Counted from the first letter of the stretch, positions 47,540 through 59,984 are shown. The stretch is 64,000 nt of DNA from Pyrus communis (GCF_963583255.1 NC_084806.1:11930817-11994816), one strand, 5' to 3'. The notes: generated by a model not told the origin, from the letters alone. Numbers and translations are program-made.

Positions 47540-49719
47540 TGACACACCCCGACCGAGATCAGGGCGTGCTGGCCGTCACACGGAGGTGACGTAACCATGT
47601 GCACGTGCGGAAGCTAATAAAATAGTAACAAAAAGTACGAATAATAAAAAAAACTAGCATACAAAGTGATAAAAACCAGTGCTAGCGTAAGTGAGATGCT
47701 AAATTCAGAGCAATTAGTCTACAACAGTCCAAAAGAAAAAGATGCGACAACAGTACACCCGAAGGTGACCCTACGTTGGTGAGTGTCTGTTAGAAAAGCC
47801 GGAAGGACCCTCTGGAAAACCACCGAACCTGCTAAGCAACTAGAACCTGGAGGGGCGCAAAACAAAAGCGTGAGTGGGCAAAAACAAAGCTTTTCGAAAA
47901 CCATTTAGTAAAATACATTCTAACCCCTCGCCGTAAAACCTGTATACTTCCCAGAATATAAACATATATACGTATGTATAGATATGCCAAACATGCTCAA
48001 GAATATGCCATGTCGAAACCTCATAAAGAAATGCAAGTGCTCAGGTATAAACCATAACGATAACATGTAATCTGGCAGCCGGAGTCACCTAACGTGACCT
48101 GTACGGCTGCATATAGAGCTCAAATCTCAAACTAAATAACTGAACCTGCCCACGAGTCGAAACCAACTAAAGTGGTCTGTACGACAGGCCTGGGTGTAAC
48201 ATATATATACGCTCTAGTGCTACGATCACGTGAAGGTTGTGCGAATAATCGCGAGTCACCTACGAGTCGGAACCACCTAATGTGGTCTGTACGACAGGAC
48301 TGTGCACCTAACTTGGATCCAAGCTGAGTGTGTGGTGCGGGAGGTGAACATCACGTGAAGGACTGTGCCCTACTCTGGGCGGGAGCACTAACACCGGGGG
48401 TGCAGGTTATGAGCTCTCTAAGTATCTCGAATCGCTACTGAATGTAAACATGAATAACACTTACCTGGCACTTACCTGTGCGTCCACAACACCCAATATG
48501 CATATGTATATATATATATATACAACTACTAACGTAACCAACGATGCATAAATAACGATAATGTAATGCATGGCATAACTAATAAGCATTTAAATCAATT
48601 TATGGGAAAAATATAGTATATAGGTATATACGAAAAACCAAAAGCCCACTCACTGGTATGTGGAAGGGTCGTAGCCCCCCTGCCTCGAGTGACCACGCTC
48701 GTCCTCGGGATACGTATCACCTATATGCGAAATAACTATAAAAACGTTAATTTTAAAGCACATAACCAACTTCTCGTAACAACTTCTCATACATTGCTCA
48801 AATTGGACAAATGAATATACCAACGTGCTCTACACAACCTCAGGATCATACCCAAATTTTTAGAAAAATTTTCCACCGCCGCACGCGCCCCTACGCGCCG
48901 GCCAAGGCACGACCACACGTGCCGGCCACGCGCAGGCACGTGCCTGGCACGCTGATGGCGTCAACTGACGCCATAAGGAATATTCGGTCAGTTTTGACAG
49001 ATTCCGTTAACGGCGTCAGGAATATTCCGTCTCCTTCTCCAGCGAACCTCCGGTGTCGTTGCCGGCGCCGGAAAATCGCGAAACCTGCCAACCTTGTTTT
49101 CTCTCTCGTTTTTCAACCATTTTTCGTGATTCTTGCACCAAAATGAAGCCTAAAACTAGTAGAACACGACCATACTATTTTTACGGGTCAAAAACTACTA
49201 GATCATACCTGTCCAAACCTCCTAACTCCGGTCAACTCTAAACGCAGTGATTCCGACGTCAAAACTCTTCAAACGAAGCACTCCGAGGCTCCTTGGGACC
49301 TCACCAAGTCACCTACGAGCTTCAAAATCCCAAAAACGTGCTAAATTATTTTTGCATGAATAGTACTCAAAACTGACATCGTCGAATCGATGTGAAAACG
49401 ACGGAGTTCTCACCTGAAAATGGTACGACTGGACTCCCACGAGCTTCACGATCTCGACTGTGACCTTGGTTTCCTCGATCTGCTAAGGTTTGATGGGTTC
49501 TTGGTGTGTCCGTACGTGTTCGAAGAGAAAGGGAAGAAATGGGAGCACGGGAGAGAGACAGGGAGAGGGACAGAGAGACAGTGAGAGTGACAGTGTGTGT
49601 GTATGTGGCCCAACACATGCCACACCACACAAAACAACCAATAACGTAAAAGAACTAACTAGGGGCAAAGTAGTCATTTCACATGTACGTTTTCGATATT
49701 TCCGGGACGGGATGTCACA
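47540..49719. mobile_element. Solo-LTR-like element, 2.18 kb
   Basis: It starts TGACACACCCCGACC and ends CGGGATGTCACA, flanked by exact TTCCG (47535-47539 and 49720-49724). Termini and duplication length fit an LTR, and no internal retroelement domain is seen. It contains three spaced copies of a GAGTC...CC(A)ACTAA...TGGTCTGTACGACAGG-type block (about 48080-48300), shared with 50211-53787. The apparent open frames (48811-49146, 49490-49774) look incidental. Confidence 0.65.
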
Positions 49720-52486
49720 TTCCGAGCAACAAAATCATTGTATCAATCAGAATAACGGTTACATTTGTTCGTAGAGTCATTTCACTTGCAAAACATCCAT
49801 GTATTGGCTCGAAACTTTGCAATTGAAAAATATTCATTACAATAAAATCAGTATACCATTAAGCTATCCAAAATATTTCCCAAACCAAAAAAAATCATTT
49901 AAAGTAAATGTGCACAGTTTGAACAAGCTCATGCCTAGTGGAATCAGTGCTCAAATTTTTTTTGTTTCAAAGTGTGCACATTTGCTTAAATGATTTTTTT
50001 TGGTTGCAAGTGAAATTACTCTACAAACAAATATAACTCTTATTTTGGTTGATACAATGATTTGTTGCTCGAAATTTTTCTATTGATTGAATAATTTATT
50101 TTAAAAATGCCCAAAATATATGTGTTTGAATTAGAGTTGTCAAAAATAAAATTGAGACTTGTTTAGTGTGGAATAAATGTGTAAAAATTGAATTGTCTAA
50201 AATACCCTTACGACACATCCTAACCCGGAATGTCAACTAGGACTCCGAAGAGCTGTGCTGGCCGACACCAAGAAGGTGACGAAGCCATAAAGTGTACACC
50301 AAGAAGGTGACGAAGCCATAAAGTGTAGTGATGTGGAAAATATGAGTAAATTTAAACCTAAAAGTGCCTAAATACAAGAGTGCGCCGTGAGCGGGAATAA
50401 ACCCAATTCACATGTGATGACAGAGCATAAGTACAGTACAGTAAAATAGAGTGAGAATTATACCATCGATGATAATCGCCTACACCAAGATTTGCCAACA
50501 ATCCTCGTCGGTACGAAAACTCTGTTACTAACACCTAGAGGGGCAAAAAACAAGGGTGAGTGGGCCTAAAAATAAATAATAAAAATCTTTTGAAAGTGTT
50601 ATAACCCCTCGACGTAAAACCCGTATAGTTTCCAGAAAATAATATTACTACATAGGTATAAAAACCAATGCCCAAGAGCAGCGAAAACTAAAGTATGCCA
50701 TGTCATAATGTCTCAGCATTAATAAATGTAAGCCAGGTGTGAAACCAATATAAAATAGTATGACAGTCGGAGTCACCTAACGTGACCTGTACGACTGGAC
50801 CTGTAGCTCATCAATCTAGGCTAGCACACGAGTTAGACTCACTTAGTGTGACCTGTACAATAGGTTGGGTATAAATATGTATGCTCAAGTGCTACGATCA
50901 CATGAAAGATGTGCAATAAATCGCGGGTCACCTACGAGTCGGAACCACCTATTGTGGTCTGTACGATAGGTTGGCACAAGACTTGGATTCAAGGTAAGCG
51001 TGCGGTGCGGGAGGTGAATAATCACGTGAAGGCTGGCCCTAGCCCCAGGCGAGAACATTAATACCCATGCAATACAACCCATTCAATCACATAATACTTA
51101 CTTGAAGCTTACTTGAGTCTTCGCAGCATCACACAATACAATTCACAAGTGTAACAATGCAATATTTAAATGTAGCTTATTTATGAAATGGCAAGCAAAG
51201 CATGGTTCCATATAAAAAAATGTTTCTGGAAACCGTAAAGTTTATATATATATAGGAAAAAGACCTACTCACCTGAGGTCCGCGCTACAACTCCCTAGTA
51301 CGAATATCGAGGCGTCACGAACGATCAGTGCCTAGGACAATTATCAAATCACATCTCAGAATCCTTATTGATAGGACACGTACCTTACATAAAACACATC
51401 CCAAAGGACATTCTAAAATGATTTGAAACTCATTGACCAAAAGTCAACTGTCGGTCAAAGATCAACAGTAGGGTCCACAACCCTACGTAACTCGATCCGG
51501 AAGATTCGCATCACATATTTCCAATCCGTAACTTCCAAAGATCCACATTATGCTTCTAAAACATCATACTAAAGTTTCATTATGATCCAACAGTTGGATA
51601 TCCGCCAATTGCAAATTCAAGTGGCGGTTAACGTTTTATTTTATGAACTAACAAATCCAATTCGGGAAGATCTGTACGTCGGATTCCAAATCCGTAAGTT
51701 TCTACTATCCTCAAATATTACATACTATAATGTATTAAAGTTTGGTGACGATCCAACGGTCGGATCGTCAATTCATATAAGGATCAAGTAGCGGTCTCTA
51801 TCAAAACTATGTTCAAACGATGAGATTTCATCAATTGGACTTCAACTATGGAATTGGGTTATCAAACTTAGCTTAGGAAGGTCAGGAGGTGCCTCGGCCC
51901 ACGCGCCGCCGCACACAACGGTCCGCCGCCCCTACTTGTCGGAAAAATCAACTATTTCTAAAATTCTCAAATTTTATAGGAATGAAGATCTCAACAAGTA
52001 AAACAAGTTTCATACCTGTGGCTAAGTCCAATTTGGCCGAGAAAAGCTTCAAATCTCCAAGAACCCGTCGAAACCCTAGAATAATGTGCTCTTCAATTCG
52101 ATCAATCTACCACACCACCACCCATAAAACTGTTTAGGCTTTGTTCCTGACCTCCAGATAAGTGTTTTGGTGGTGGTGACTGAAGGTAAGTGTTTTAGAA
52201 ATGGGTGGATCGCCACCTAGTACCCACCAAGCTGTGCGTCGGCCTTCACGAAATTGGAACCAAAACTCTCTGTTTTTAGGCTGAGATGGTGGATAGGACT
52301 CTACTGAGTGATTTTTAGGTGATTGAGGGTGGTGATTCAACGAGAAAAATAGCATGATTTGCCCGAAATCAAACCAGGTCACAAATGGGTTGGTCGTGGG
52401 TGTGCACAGGTTGACGGGAAGGAGACCCCTCTTTCTCCTTTCCTGATTTGATGTTTCTCTCTCATCTGATTGGTCCTTACCCTTTA

Positions 52487-53498
52487 GGTATGGTTTGGGG
52501 TTGAGGTGATTTTAAAAAAAAGCTGGTATGAAAAAAAGCTGGGAGAGTTTTTGGTGTTTGGTAAACACCCCATATCAATTTTTTTTTCAAAGTTTCAAAT
52601 GAAAAAAAGCTAAAAAGTGGAAGCTGCAAAAGGCAGCTTCAAAAAATGGCTTATTGTGGAAGCTACCAATGTTGCCCTCCTTTCTCCTTTTCTCATTTCT
52701 CCCAACTCGGCAGCTCCACGCTGAGCCACCACATCGTCTCGCTGACTTCCTCTACCTACGGCCTCTTCACTTCCTCTATTTTCTCGAGTCCGTTGTCCTA
52801 GCCTAAGTCTCTCGAGTTCGAACCCAAGTCGTTATTGTCCGACCCGAGACCACTACTTACCGACCCGGAAGTCATTAACTCACGGGAGCTTATGGACGAA
52901 CTTAATGCCGACAGTTTCAGATTATCGTCGCTTTCGCCGCCCAAACCCTTCGTTTTCTTAGAAAACTCCAACCCGAATCGCGCAATTCTTAAATCTCCGT
53001 ACGAAAGCGTCTTCCGGGTGAACAATAAGAAGGATCCACTTTACCGATTCAAGAAAATATGCCCGCCGGGCAGAGATAAAAGACCTCTGGGTGATGATTG
53101 TCAAGCGTGACGTGTCAATGGATCGCGAGTTCAGAGAAAAGTTAAGCGACTTGATGAAGAGGAAAGGGAAGGAGGCGGCAGTGCCGCCATGGGTGTTTGT
53201 GAAGGGGATATATATAGGCGACTTTGAGGAGGTGCTGAAGATTTTGGAGGAGGGTTTGCTGGGTGAGATTCTTGTTGGGTGTCCAAAGAGAAAAGCTGGG
53301 TCTGTGTGTGAAGGGTGTAGGGAGGCAAAGAACACTATCATATTGCTTTTTTTTCTTTTTTTCTTTTTCTTTTTTTTCAAATGCACTTTTACAAAAAAGG
53401 TTTACCAAACATTATGCTGCTTTATTTCACAGCTGCTTATTCTCAACAGCACAGCAGAAGCAGCTTTTTTTCAAAGCACAGCAATACCAAATCAGCCC
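52487..53498 (+). mobile_element. Harbinger-type element carrying a captured gene fragment, 1.0 kb
   Basis: The left end GGTATGGTTTGGGGTTGAGG and the right end, read inward, GGGCTGATTTGGTATTGC resemble the MITE at 34684-35026. TTA flanks both sides (52484-52486 and 53499-53501). About 190 bp at the left and 160 bp at the right match that MITE, including TTTTACAAAAAAGGTTTACC and AGCAGAAGCAGC. The middle 0.63 kb is unrelated to it and derives from a protein-coding gene. Confidence 0.85.
52706..53336 (+). pseudogene. Captured glutaredoxin-like gene fragment
   Basis: Frame 1 reads SSTLSHHIVSLTSSTYGLF, a stop, then INSRELMDELNADSFRLSSL and ESVFRVNNKKDPLYRFKKIC. Another frame continues VKRDVSMDREFREKLSDLM, PPWVFVKGIYIGDFEEVL and KRKAGSVCEGCREA. 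These are landmarks of plant glutaredoxin-domain proteins of the At5g39865/At3g28850 kind: an N-terminal HHIVSLTSSTYG-like motif, an ELM..L motif, and a domain with ERDVSM, VFVKG.YIGG.EEV and C-x-x-C. Sequence between KKIC-PPG and VKRDVSM, which would hold the front half of the glutaredoxin domain, is deleted with a frame change, and the C-terminus is cut at the element's A/T-rich end. Glutaredoxins reduce disulfides with glutathione; this piece cannot. Confidence 0.8.
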
Positions 53499-53938
53499 TT
53501 AATCTGATTGGTCAATCTTCCTGCAAGGTGGGAGTTCAATTTATTTAACTGAACTTTAAATAACAAAATTTCAAACGTCTGTAACTATATCGTTATAATT
53601 CGAACTTGCAAACGGTTTTCGCCTATGCGTTCATAGTGATGAGTACTACAAGGATACGCTAAAAGAATAAGTCATACGTCTCTCTAACCGATGGTCAACG
53701 AAAGTCAAAATCTTTGCCTCAAGGGCATTTTTGTAAAATCACTCATTAAAATTTTATAAAGCTTAGAATTAGGGACGGGTTGTCACACTTAAATTTAATA
53801 GTCCATTAACGGAAGTTGGTAAAATGAGACAAAAGAGTTGAAAATATCAGTTTCAGGGGGCAAAGTGAGACAAAACCAGTTCCAGGGGGTAAAGTGGCAG
53901 TTTCAGAGGGTATTTCGACTAATAAGCCAAAAAAATAT

Positions 53939-54306
53939 GGTATTGATTCACTTATATTATAACATATTATTAACTGATGTTATAGCCTAAAGTATAAACT
54001 CGTCACTAGCATATAATATAATTTGAGAAAATTAGTAACACAATGTTGGCATGCCATGTGATGCTATGTGCGGTGTTAACCGTTAATTGTCAATTAATAC
54101 AAAGTTTTGTTGTGACTATCAATCCTACATCAAGGGAAATGATGGACCTTGCATATATGCTAATAATAAAAGTGTAGATGTAACAAGAGAGTATGAAGAT
54201 CGCTTCCCTTACTAATCTAGATTGCCTCACTCATCTCTTTCTTTTAATTAAGTATTTTACAAATGCAGTCGCACGCAAGATAGGGATATGGTTAACTCAA
54301 ATGGTG

Positions 54307-54374
<68 letters not shown>

Positions 54375-54849
54375 CTATTAATTTGTGCATGTCGATTGCA
54401 ATGTGATTATGTGGTAAACTAATTTAGGCGGTAGTTTAATTTTTATTGTTGTTTTTCTTTTCTACTGGTGAATTAGATCGATTGGTGAATGACCATATTT
54501 TTCTTAAATCATAAAGTACAGGAGCACGATATTGATATATCGATCTAACTGCATGTGCATGTGCATGCAGCAAGCAACCCCCACAGAACTAGTTATCGTC
54601 GTCCTTGGGAACCACTCAAATGCGAGAGCAATGCTGAGGAGCATAATCATGCCAAATTAAGCTGTCCCTCGTGCTTAGCTTTACTGTTCAAGACTACTAG
54701 AGTTGTTCAGACATGGCGTTTTCCAATTAGTTCAAGTATCCTATCATTGCATGTAACAAAGTGAAACAACTAGGATACATAAACTATTTATCCTTTTAAA
54801 CACAAATCCTGTTTGCATGGCATTCTCGTCCTCTACCGTAACTAGGATA
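53939..54849. other. Spacer with a long TA microsatellite
   Basis: A TA repeat spans 54309-54371. At 54571-54764 an acceptor-like GCATGCAG is followed by a 65-codon open stretch (SNPHRTSYRRPWEPLK...) that I do not recognise and do not call as a gene. Confidence 0.4.
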
Positions 54850-57805
54850 TCATATATACTAAAACCCGTAGGGGTTGAGTACTGTGGATGACCAGTGGAG
54901 GGACGGTTTTGCCCTTCAATTGTTAGGCATATTCAGCCTTTTTCCTTCCGTTGTACAGTTCATTTATTAATTTACCCCTTCTGTACACGTGTTGGTCATC
55001 GTGGGAATGTAAAAGCTCGGCCTTTCCATTTGTTTCGAGAACGAAGCTTTTCCGTTTGTTTCCCGATGAACCTCTCCGGTTCACTCTCTCAAAACTGCGA
55101 ACCACAACATCCTCCTCTGTTCGAGGCATCTCCTCCCTTCTCCTCCGTTGGACAACTTCTCCCCGTCCAGGCTCCTCCCTCATTCCTTCTCCTCCGCTCC
55201 TTCTCCTGGGTATTTTTTTTATCTCTATATTTCCTCAGATCCCTCTTGCTTTTACCAATTATTGCCTAACGAGTTGACCATGTTTTTTCAATTTTGCAAC
55301 CAAACCCAGGTCTGAAAAGAAAAGAGCTGCAGATTACGGTGGCTCAGTTATCTCCTCCCCGATGTCCGTCGTGCCAACATCACCTTTGAAGAACAGGTTC
55401 TGGTTCTTGAGCTTCACCCTCGCTGGGGTAACAGGTAATTATACATAATCCTCATCAAAACATATGATAAATAATTATTCTAATTGCATGCACGAACATT
55501 CGAGCTTTGCAAGTACCACCGCCGCTCTTCCCCTTACTCAATCTACTGTTGTTGCTTTATCTCTGTTCCTCTGCCTAGAGAGATCGGAAATTGGAAATCC
55601 CAAAGTTGAAATAAAAGCCTAATGTTCTTTTCTCTTCTTTTAATTTTCTCTTTTTCTTCACTGAAAAAAATCCCTAATTTGGTTTTTTTTTTCCTTCTTT
55701 TTCGACGGAATAACGCCGTCTTAAGGATGATTTGGAGTCAGAAAAAAAAATCCCTAATTTTCTCTACTTCTTGAGATCAACGTGGCTTCTTCGAGGATTT
55801 TCACTGAGATTTCTTGCTTCAAATCGGTATGTTCTATACCTCTGTTCGAATTCGTATGAAAAAGTAGTGAGTTATTTGTTGTTTGTAGGTTTTTTTAAGT
55901 AGATTTTTTTTGTGTGGGATTTATTCGAATATTTTGGGTTTGTTGGGTTTTGTTGCTTTGAGCTTGCTGATGAGTGGTCATGTAAGCTGATTAAAACTTT
56001 TTGAGTTTTGGGTTTTGCTATAATTAATTGAAGATTTGATAAAGACAATTTCTTTACAATTCTAGAGTTGCCCATTTGGGGAATTTGTGGAATTCCATTT
56101 AAACCTTAGAATATGCTTTTTCTCGCATTTGATGATTTGGGTGTTGAGCAGCAATGCATTGATGGATACTCTATATAAAAGGAGCAATTTTGGATGATGA
56201 GAACAGAGGAGTTGCCACAATGCTTGAGGTCGCCAATCCCAAGATTGGAGCTGCTTCAACTTGAAAAGGTTAATTATTTTACAAAATAAGTTCCAATTTC
56301 TTGGTAGTTTGGCTTAAAAGTAAATTCCAAGTGAATTTTCCGTTTGGTAGATTTTTTTAATGGAATTTAAGAGAATTGTGAACTTGGTAGAGTTATGTTG
56401 TTTATAGAATGCATATCAGCTTTCATGCGTATCAGTCCTCCAATACCTCTATTTGGTTACAAAGGATTCTTCCCTGGTTGATTATAGTAGGCATAATTCA
56501 AATAGCTTATGCAGCTTCAACATCTCCCAGTCACCGTAATTTAACAGAAGAATTTGTAATTACAGAATTGCTGTAAAAAGTAAGCCATCAATTCACCACA
56601 AGTTAATTTAGTTTTTCGTTATATTGGAGTTGAATTTGGTATTTTGTTTAGGTTTTATTATATTAATTATCATAAGCTTCTTTGAGATTACAAGATGTTC
56701 TTGGACACATTAATGCAATACAAGAGTTAGAACAAAAAGTGGCTGATTAGAAGGCTTGAAAACAAGTGTAAATCTACATTCAAAATATTAGGTAAAAGCA
56801 TGTTGACAAATCATCTCCAAATGTTGTAAATACAATACTTCTTACTAACTTTTTTTTGTTTATGTCTATTGATTCAAGAGAAAGAAAAAAAAAAAAAAGA
56901 GTTACACTATGGATTGATGTTGCAAAGAACTTCAGTTCCATTGTGTTGCAACAATTAGTCCCGCCAACATTTGTGGTTATCGCAAGCCTCAAGGTTAAAC
57001 AATTTACATATCAACGACTCTACACTTTCTAATTGGATAAATATTGGTTTCAAATTAACACAGATACATTTAAAAATTAGTTGGGGAAAACAAGGTCTAA
57101 TTTTCTTTTTCATTTTATGCGTTCCAAGCTCCAACTATGTGTTTAATATAAGACAATTTTGCTCATTTGTCTTGATTTGATTAAATTATTGAATTTTGTA
57201 GATTGAACTAAGTTCATTTTGAATTTCCAATTCAAAACTACTGCATTGTAAAACTGTTTTCCAAAGAAATTGTGTGTTGTTCATGTGCATTCTTCATTGT
57301 TTACGCTTTCAATTTAAGAGAATGCCATATATTGTCAATGGTAACCAACGATATCTTTTCAGATAATCATGGGAGTATGCCCATGACGTGTTATTAGGGT
57401 AGTTCGAGTGCAATAATTTTGTGACAGATATTCGTTTGAAACATTGATATTTTTGGGTTCTTTGACTGCCTTCACATATCTCTTCCATTTAAATACTCGA
57501 TTGGGAGCTTACTATATTTGTAACCTTATCTTAATGCACTGTTTCAAATCCTGCTTAAATATTGAAGAATGACTATTCTTGCAGGGTTGTATTGGACATA
57601 AGCTATTCTTAAAGTAGCTGTAGCACCTTAGAATTTTAGAGGTGATCCGATTGGAGGCCGTTTGCAGATAACGATTCTCAATTTCTCGAGTACACCAGTA
57701 AAGGTTCTTTATCTTCATTTCTCATTGACATTTGTTTTTCCTTGATAACGTAGTTGACAGTTCTTTTAGCCTGTTGTTATATAATTACTGTTAACAATGA
57801 CTTTT

Positions 57806-57841
<36 letters not shown>

Positions 57842-58386
57842 TGGATATACCAAATGATGCATGTTCAAGGAGTACTCGAACAACATTATTGGAATTGTAT
57901 AACAATACTTGCCATAATTTTGGTAAGGAATCAGTTGACAGTGTGGGGTTCGTAGATTTGGATTTGGCATTCTCTGATATTAACCAAGGAGTGGAAATTT
58001 TGATTGGTTTGATTGGTAATTTGGGTATGTTGTTTGCATTCAACATTCTATAATTATGAGAGAAACTGAGATCATTGTATTATATATTTTATCAGCATTC
58101 AACATTTATAATTGTGAACTATCTTTGTGGGTTTATCAATTTATTTTTATGGTTTTCAATTTCCTAAATGAAGTTTGACATGTATGGAATTTGACAATTT
58201 ATCTTCATTTGCATTTGAATTTGCAAGTCAGTTTGTGCTAAATGCTATTTAATAATTTAGAGAAAACGTTTCAATTGTTTCAATTGATTGTCATGCATCG
58301 CAGTTGGAAACTTGATGATTTAGAATCAGCTTATCAATCTTCCATACAATTTCTAATCCCACAGTAACGCGGGTAGCAATTTCTAG
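54850..58386 (+). mobile_element. Non-autonomous Helitron, 3.5 kb
   Basis: It starts TCATATATACTAAAACCCG after an A and ends TTTCTAG before a T, so insertion is between A and T. The 3' end carries a short stem, CCC...GCGGG (about 58358-58373), about 10 nt before CTAG; that hairpin-plus-CTRR end is the Helitron hallmark. There are no terminal inverted repeats and no target duplication, as expected. No Rep/helicase is present. The interior shows intron-exon-like patchwork, including an R2R3-MYB exon, UTR-like pieces (about 55640-55830), a GA microsatellite (57808-57838) and an unrecognised frame at 57841-58053. Confidence 0.78.
55310..55434 (+). pseudogene. Captured exon 2 of an R2R3-MYB gene
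   Basis: Between a CCCAG acceptor and an AACAG/GTAATT donor is a 125 bp exon reading GLKR, then [19 protein letters not shown] and [19 protein letters not shown] after a frame change. Plant R2R3-MYB exon 2 is canonically 130 bp and encodes [24 protein letters not shown] sequence. The 5 bp difference falls exactly at the missing TG residues and causes the frameshift. The EEQ-LILELH-RWGNR wording points to the MYB62/MYB2/MYB108 subgroup. MYB exons 1 and 3 were not found nearby. Confidence 0.85.
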
Positions 58387-59984
58387 TATAAACTATTTGT
58401 CCTTCCAAACATAAACCCTATTGCAATCAAAATAGGTGCATATCAGTATTTTTATCGCCTTCATAAAGCTCAACATTTTTACTCGATTTTTTTTAACACT
58501 CGTCAAATATAAACTCTATATAGTCGAGTGAAATGGTGTGAGTGGCCTTGAATAAGGTATTGTTTTTGTCTGTACCATTATTTGACGGAAAAGTGAATGG
58601 AAGTGAACATATTTGCCAAGTTGTAAGATAAATTGAACTCTGGGTGGTTAATGGTGAAGTTGTTTAGTTTGAGATGTTGGATTAAGTACTGGTTTGGTAC
58701 TAAGATGTTTTTATAAAAAGTGGATATAAAAAAAAGTTGAGCTAAAAAAGGTATTTGGTAAATACTTAAAAACAATTTATTTAAATTGGAAAACTTCATT
58801 TGTCATTTGTTGAAAATTTCCTTTCAAAGTTAATGTAAACCACATGTAACTACCCCTCTCTCTATATACATACATATACTTTAGGGTCTCTTAAAATATG
58901 GTTCTCCGCTTGCCCTGCCAATGCGGCAATCGCACTTTAAGTTCACTGTGCACTATGCACTGTAACTCTCTCATGATACAACGTGTGATTAATTTAAGAT
59001 ACCGATACAGTGACTTCTTGTAGAAAAACTTCTGCAATGGTTGATAGATACTATTCAAACTTTACATATATGGCCTCAACCCCCAAACACTGTACTAGTA
59101 GTAGTACGTGGTGTGAAAGGGGTGGCTATTGTTCATTGAGGGGGCCATTGTATTATTTGCTTAAGGTACGCATGAAACAAGTTAGAGTCAGAAGAGTGTC
59201 ATCGACCTGGCAAAAGACAATCTACCAGGTCCGAATTAATGTGATTGTGTCCACCTCCATAATTTTGTTTCTGAAATATTTGACATAATAATCTATAAAC
59301 TTGATTTAACTGTAAATGTGTGACATATACAAGCATAGTAATGAATTAAAATGTTGTTCTTGTTCCATATTCGTTTTGAAGAACCTCACCACACAACGAA
59401 TTAATAAAAAACGAACAAATTTTTTTCTCTTGTGCTGTTAGTATAACGAGTTAAGATTTTGATAGGTTCAAATCTTTCATCCTACAGCCAAACAAATTCG
59501 TGGAATATCAAAAACGCCGGAAAACAACCACAACTTAACGGAAATGGTAAACCTTACTCATCCAATTCCAACCAACATCTAGGGGTCTACTCTGTTATCT
59601 GAATTTTTTGTACTTACGGAACTTAGATTTGAAAAAATGTCCATAAAATTGGAGGCTTGGCAGCTGCTTCCCGTATTAAAATATCCACCGTCTTTATCCA
59701 ATCACGACCTCTGAAGCTTTACGCAAAACTCCCATTTAATTTAATTTTCTAATTTTTCTTTTAATTGTTTTAAAGCCAGAACTTGAAAAATATTTTATGT
59801 GTGCCCGAACACAAAGTATTACGTAACGTATTATAATATAAGTAAGCGACATAATTGATATGTCTTATTTTAGAATATGCTTTCTATGTTACTGTAGTTA
59901 TATTATGACATATATTGTATCGACTTATATAAACTTGATTCTTTTCAAAGGATTTTTAGTTAAAAATGGTTCATAAGATTTAAA
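58387..59984. other. Spacer with a Harbinger MITE remnant
   Basis: At about 58684-58800, AGTACTGGTTTGGTACTAAGATG followed by AAAGTTGAGCTAAAAAAGG and GGTATTTGGTAAATAC resembles the left half of the MITE at 34684; its right half is missing. The rest, including a 92-codon frame at 59010-59288, shows nothing I recognise. Confidence 0.45.

Larger units (their letters stand above)
50211..53787. mobile_element. Solo-LTR-like element, 2.56 kb plus nested 1 kb element
   Basis: It starts CGACACATCCTAACCCGG and ends GGGACGGGTTGTCACA, related to the termini of 47540-49719. CTTA flanks both sides (50207-50210 and 53788-53791). The mirrored arm of the host MITE supports a CTTAAATTT empty site. A 31 bp unit containing ACCAAGAAGGTGACGAAGCC is tandemly duplicated at about 50267-50328. 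It carries the GTCTGTACGA blocks and GATCCAACGGTCGGATCGTC, related to 12743-17374. The Harbinger-type element at 52487-53498 is inserted in it. Confidence 0.65.
47263..53929. mobile_element. Mutator-like MITE, about 0.9 kb, split by two elements
   Basis: The left end GGCTTATTAGTCGAAATGC and the right end, read inward, GGCTTATTAGTCGAAATACC match. Similarity continues through TGAAACTGG, TTTTGTCTCACTTTACC, AACTCTTTTGTCTCA and, deeper, GATTGAATAATTTATTTT and its counterpart. AAAAAAATA flanks both ends (47254-47262 and 53930-53938), a 9 bp duplication as Mutator-like transposases make, although its A-richness weakens the evidence. The palindrome centre is near 49940. Two long elements interrupt it, one in each arm. 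Confidence 0.72.

Noticed and set aside
48811..49774. Protein genes in the solo-LTR-like element
   Set aside because: Open frames lack domains, overlap on both strands and are not shared with the related element at 50211-53787.
54571..54764. Small gene exon with an acceptor-like site
   Set aside because: A 65-codon frame after GCATGCAG, but no recognisable family and no partner exons found.
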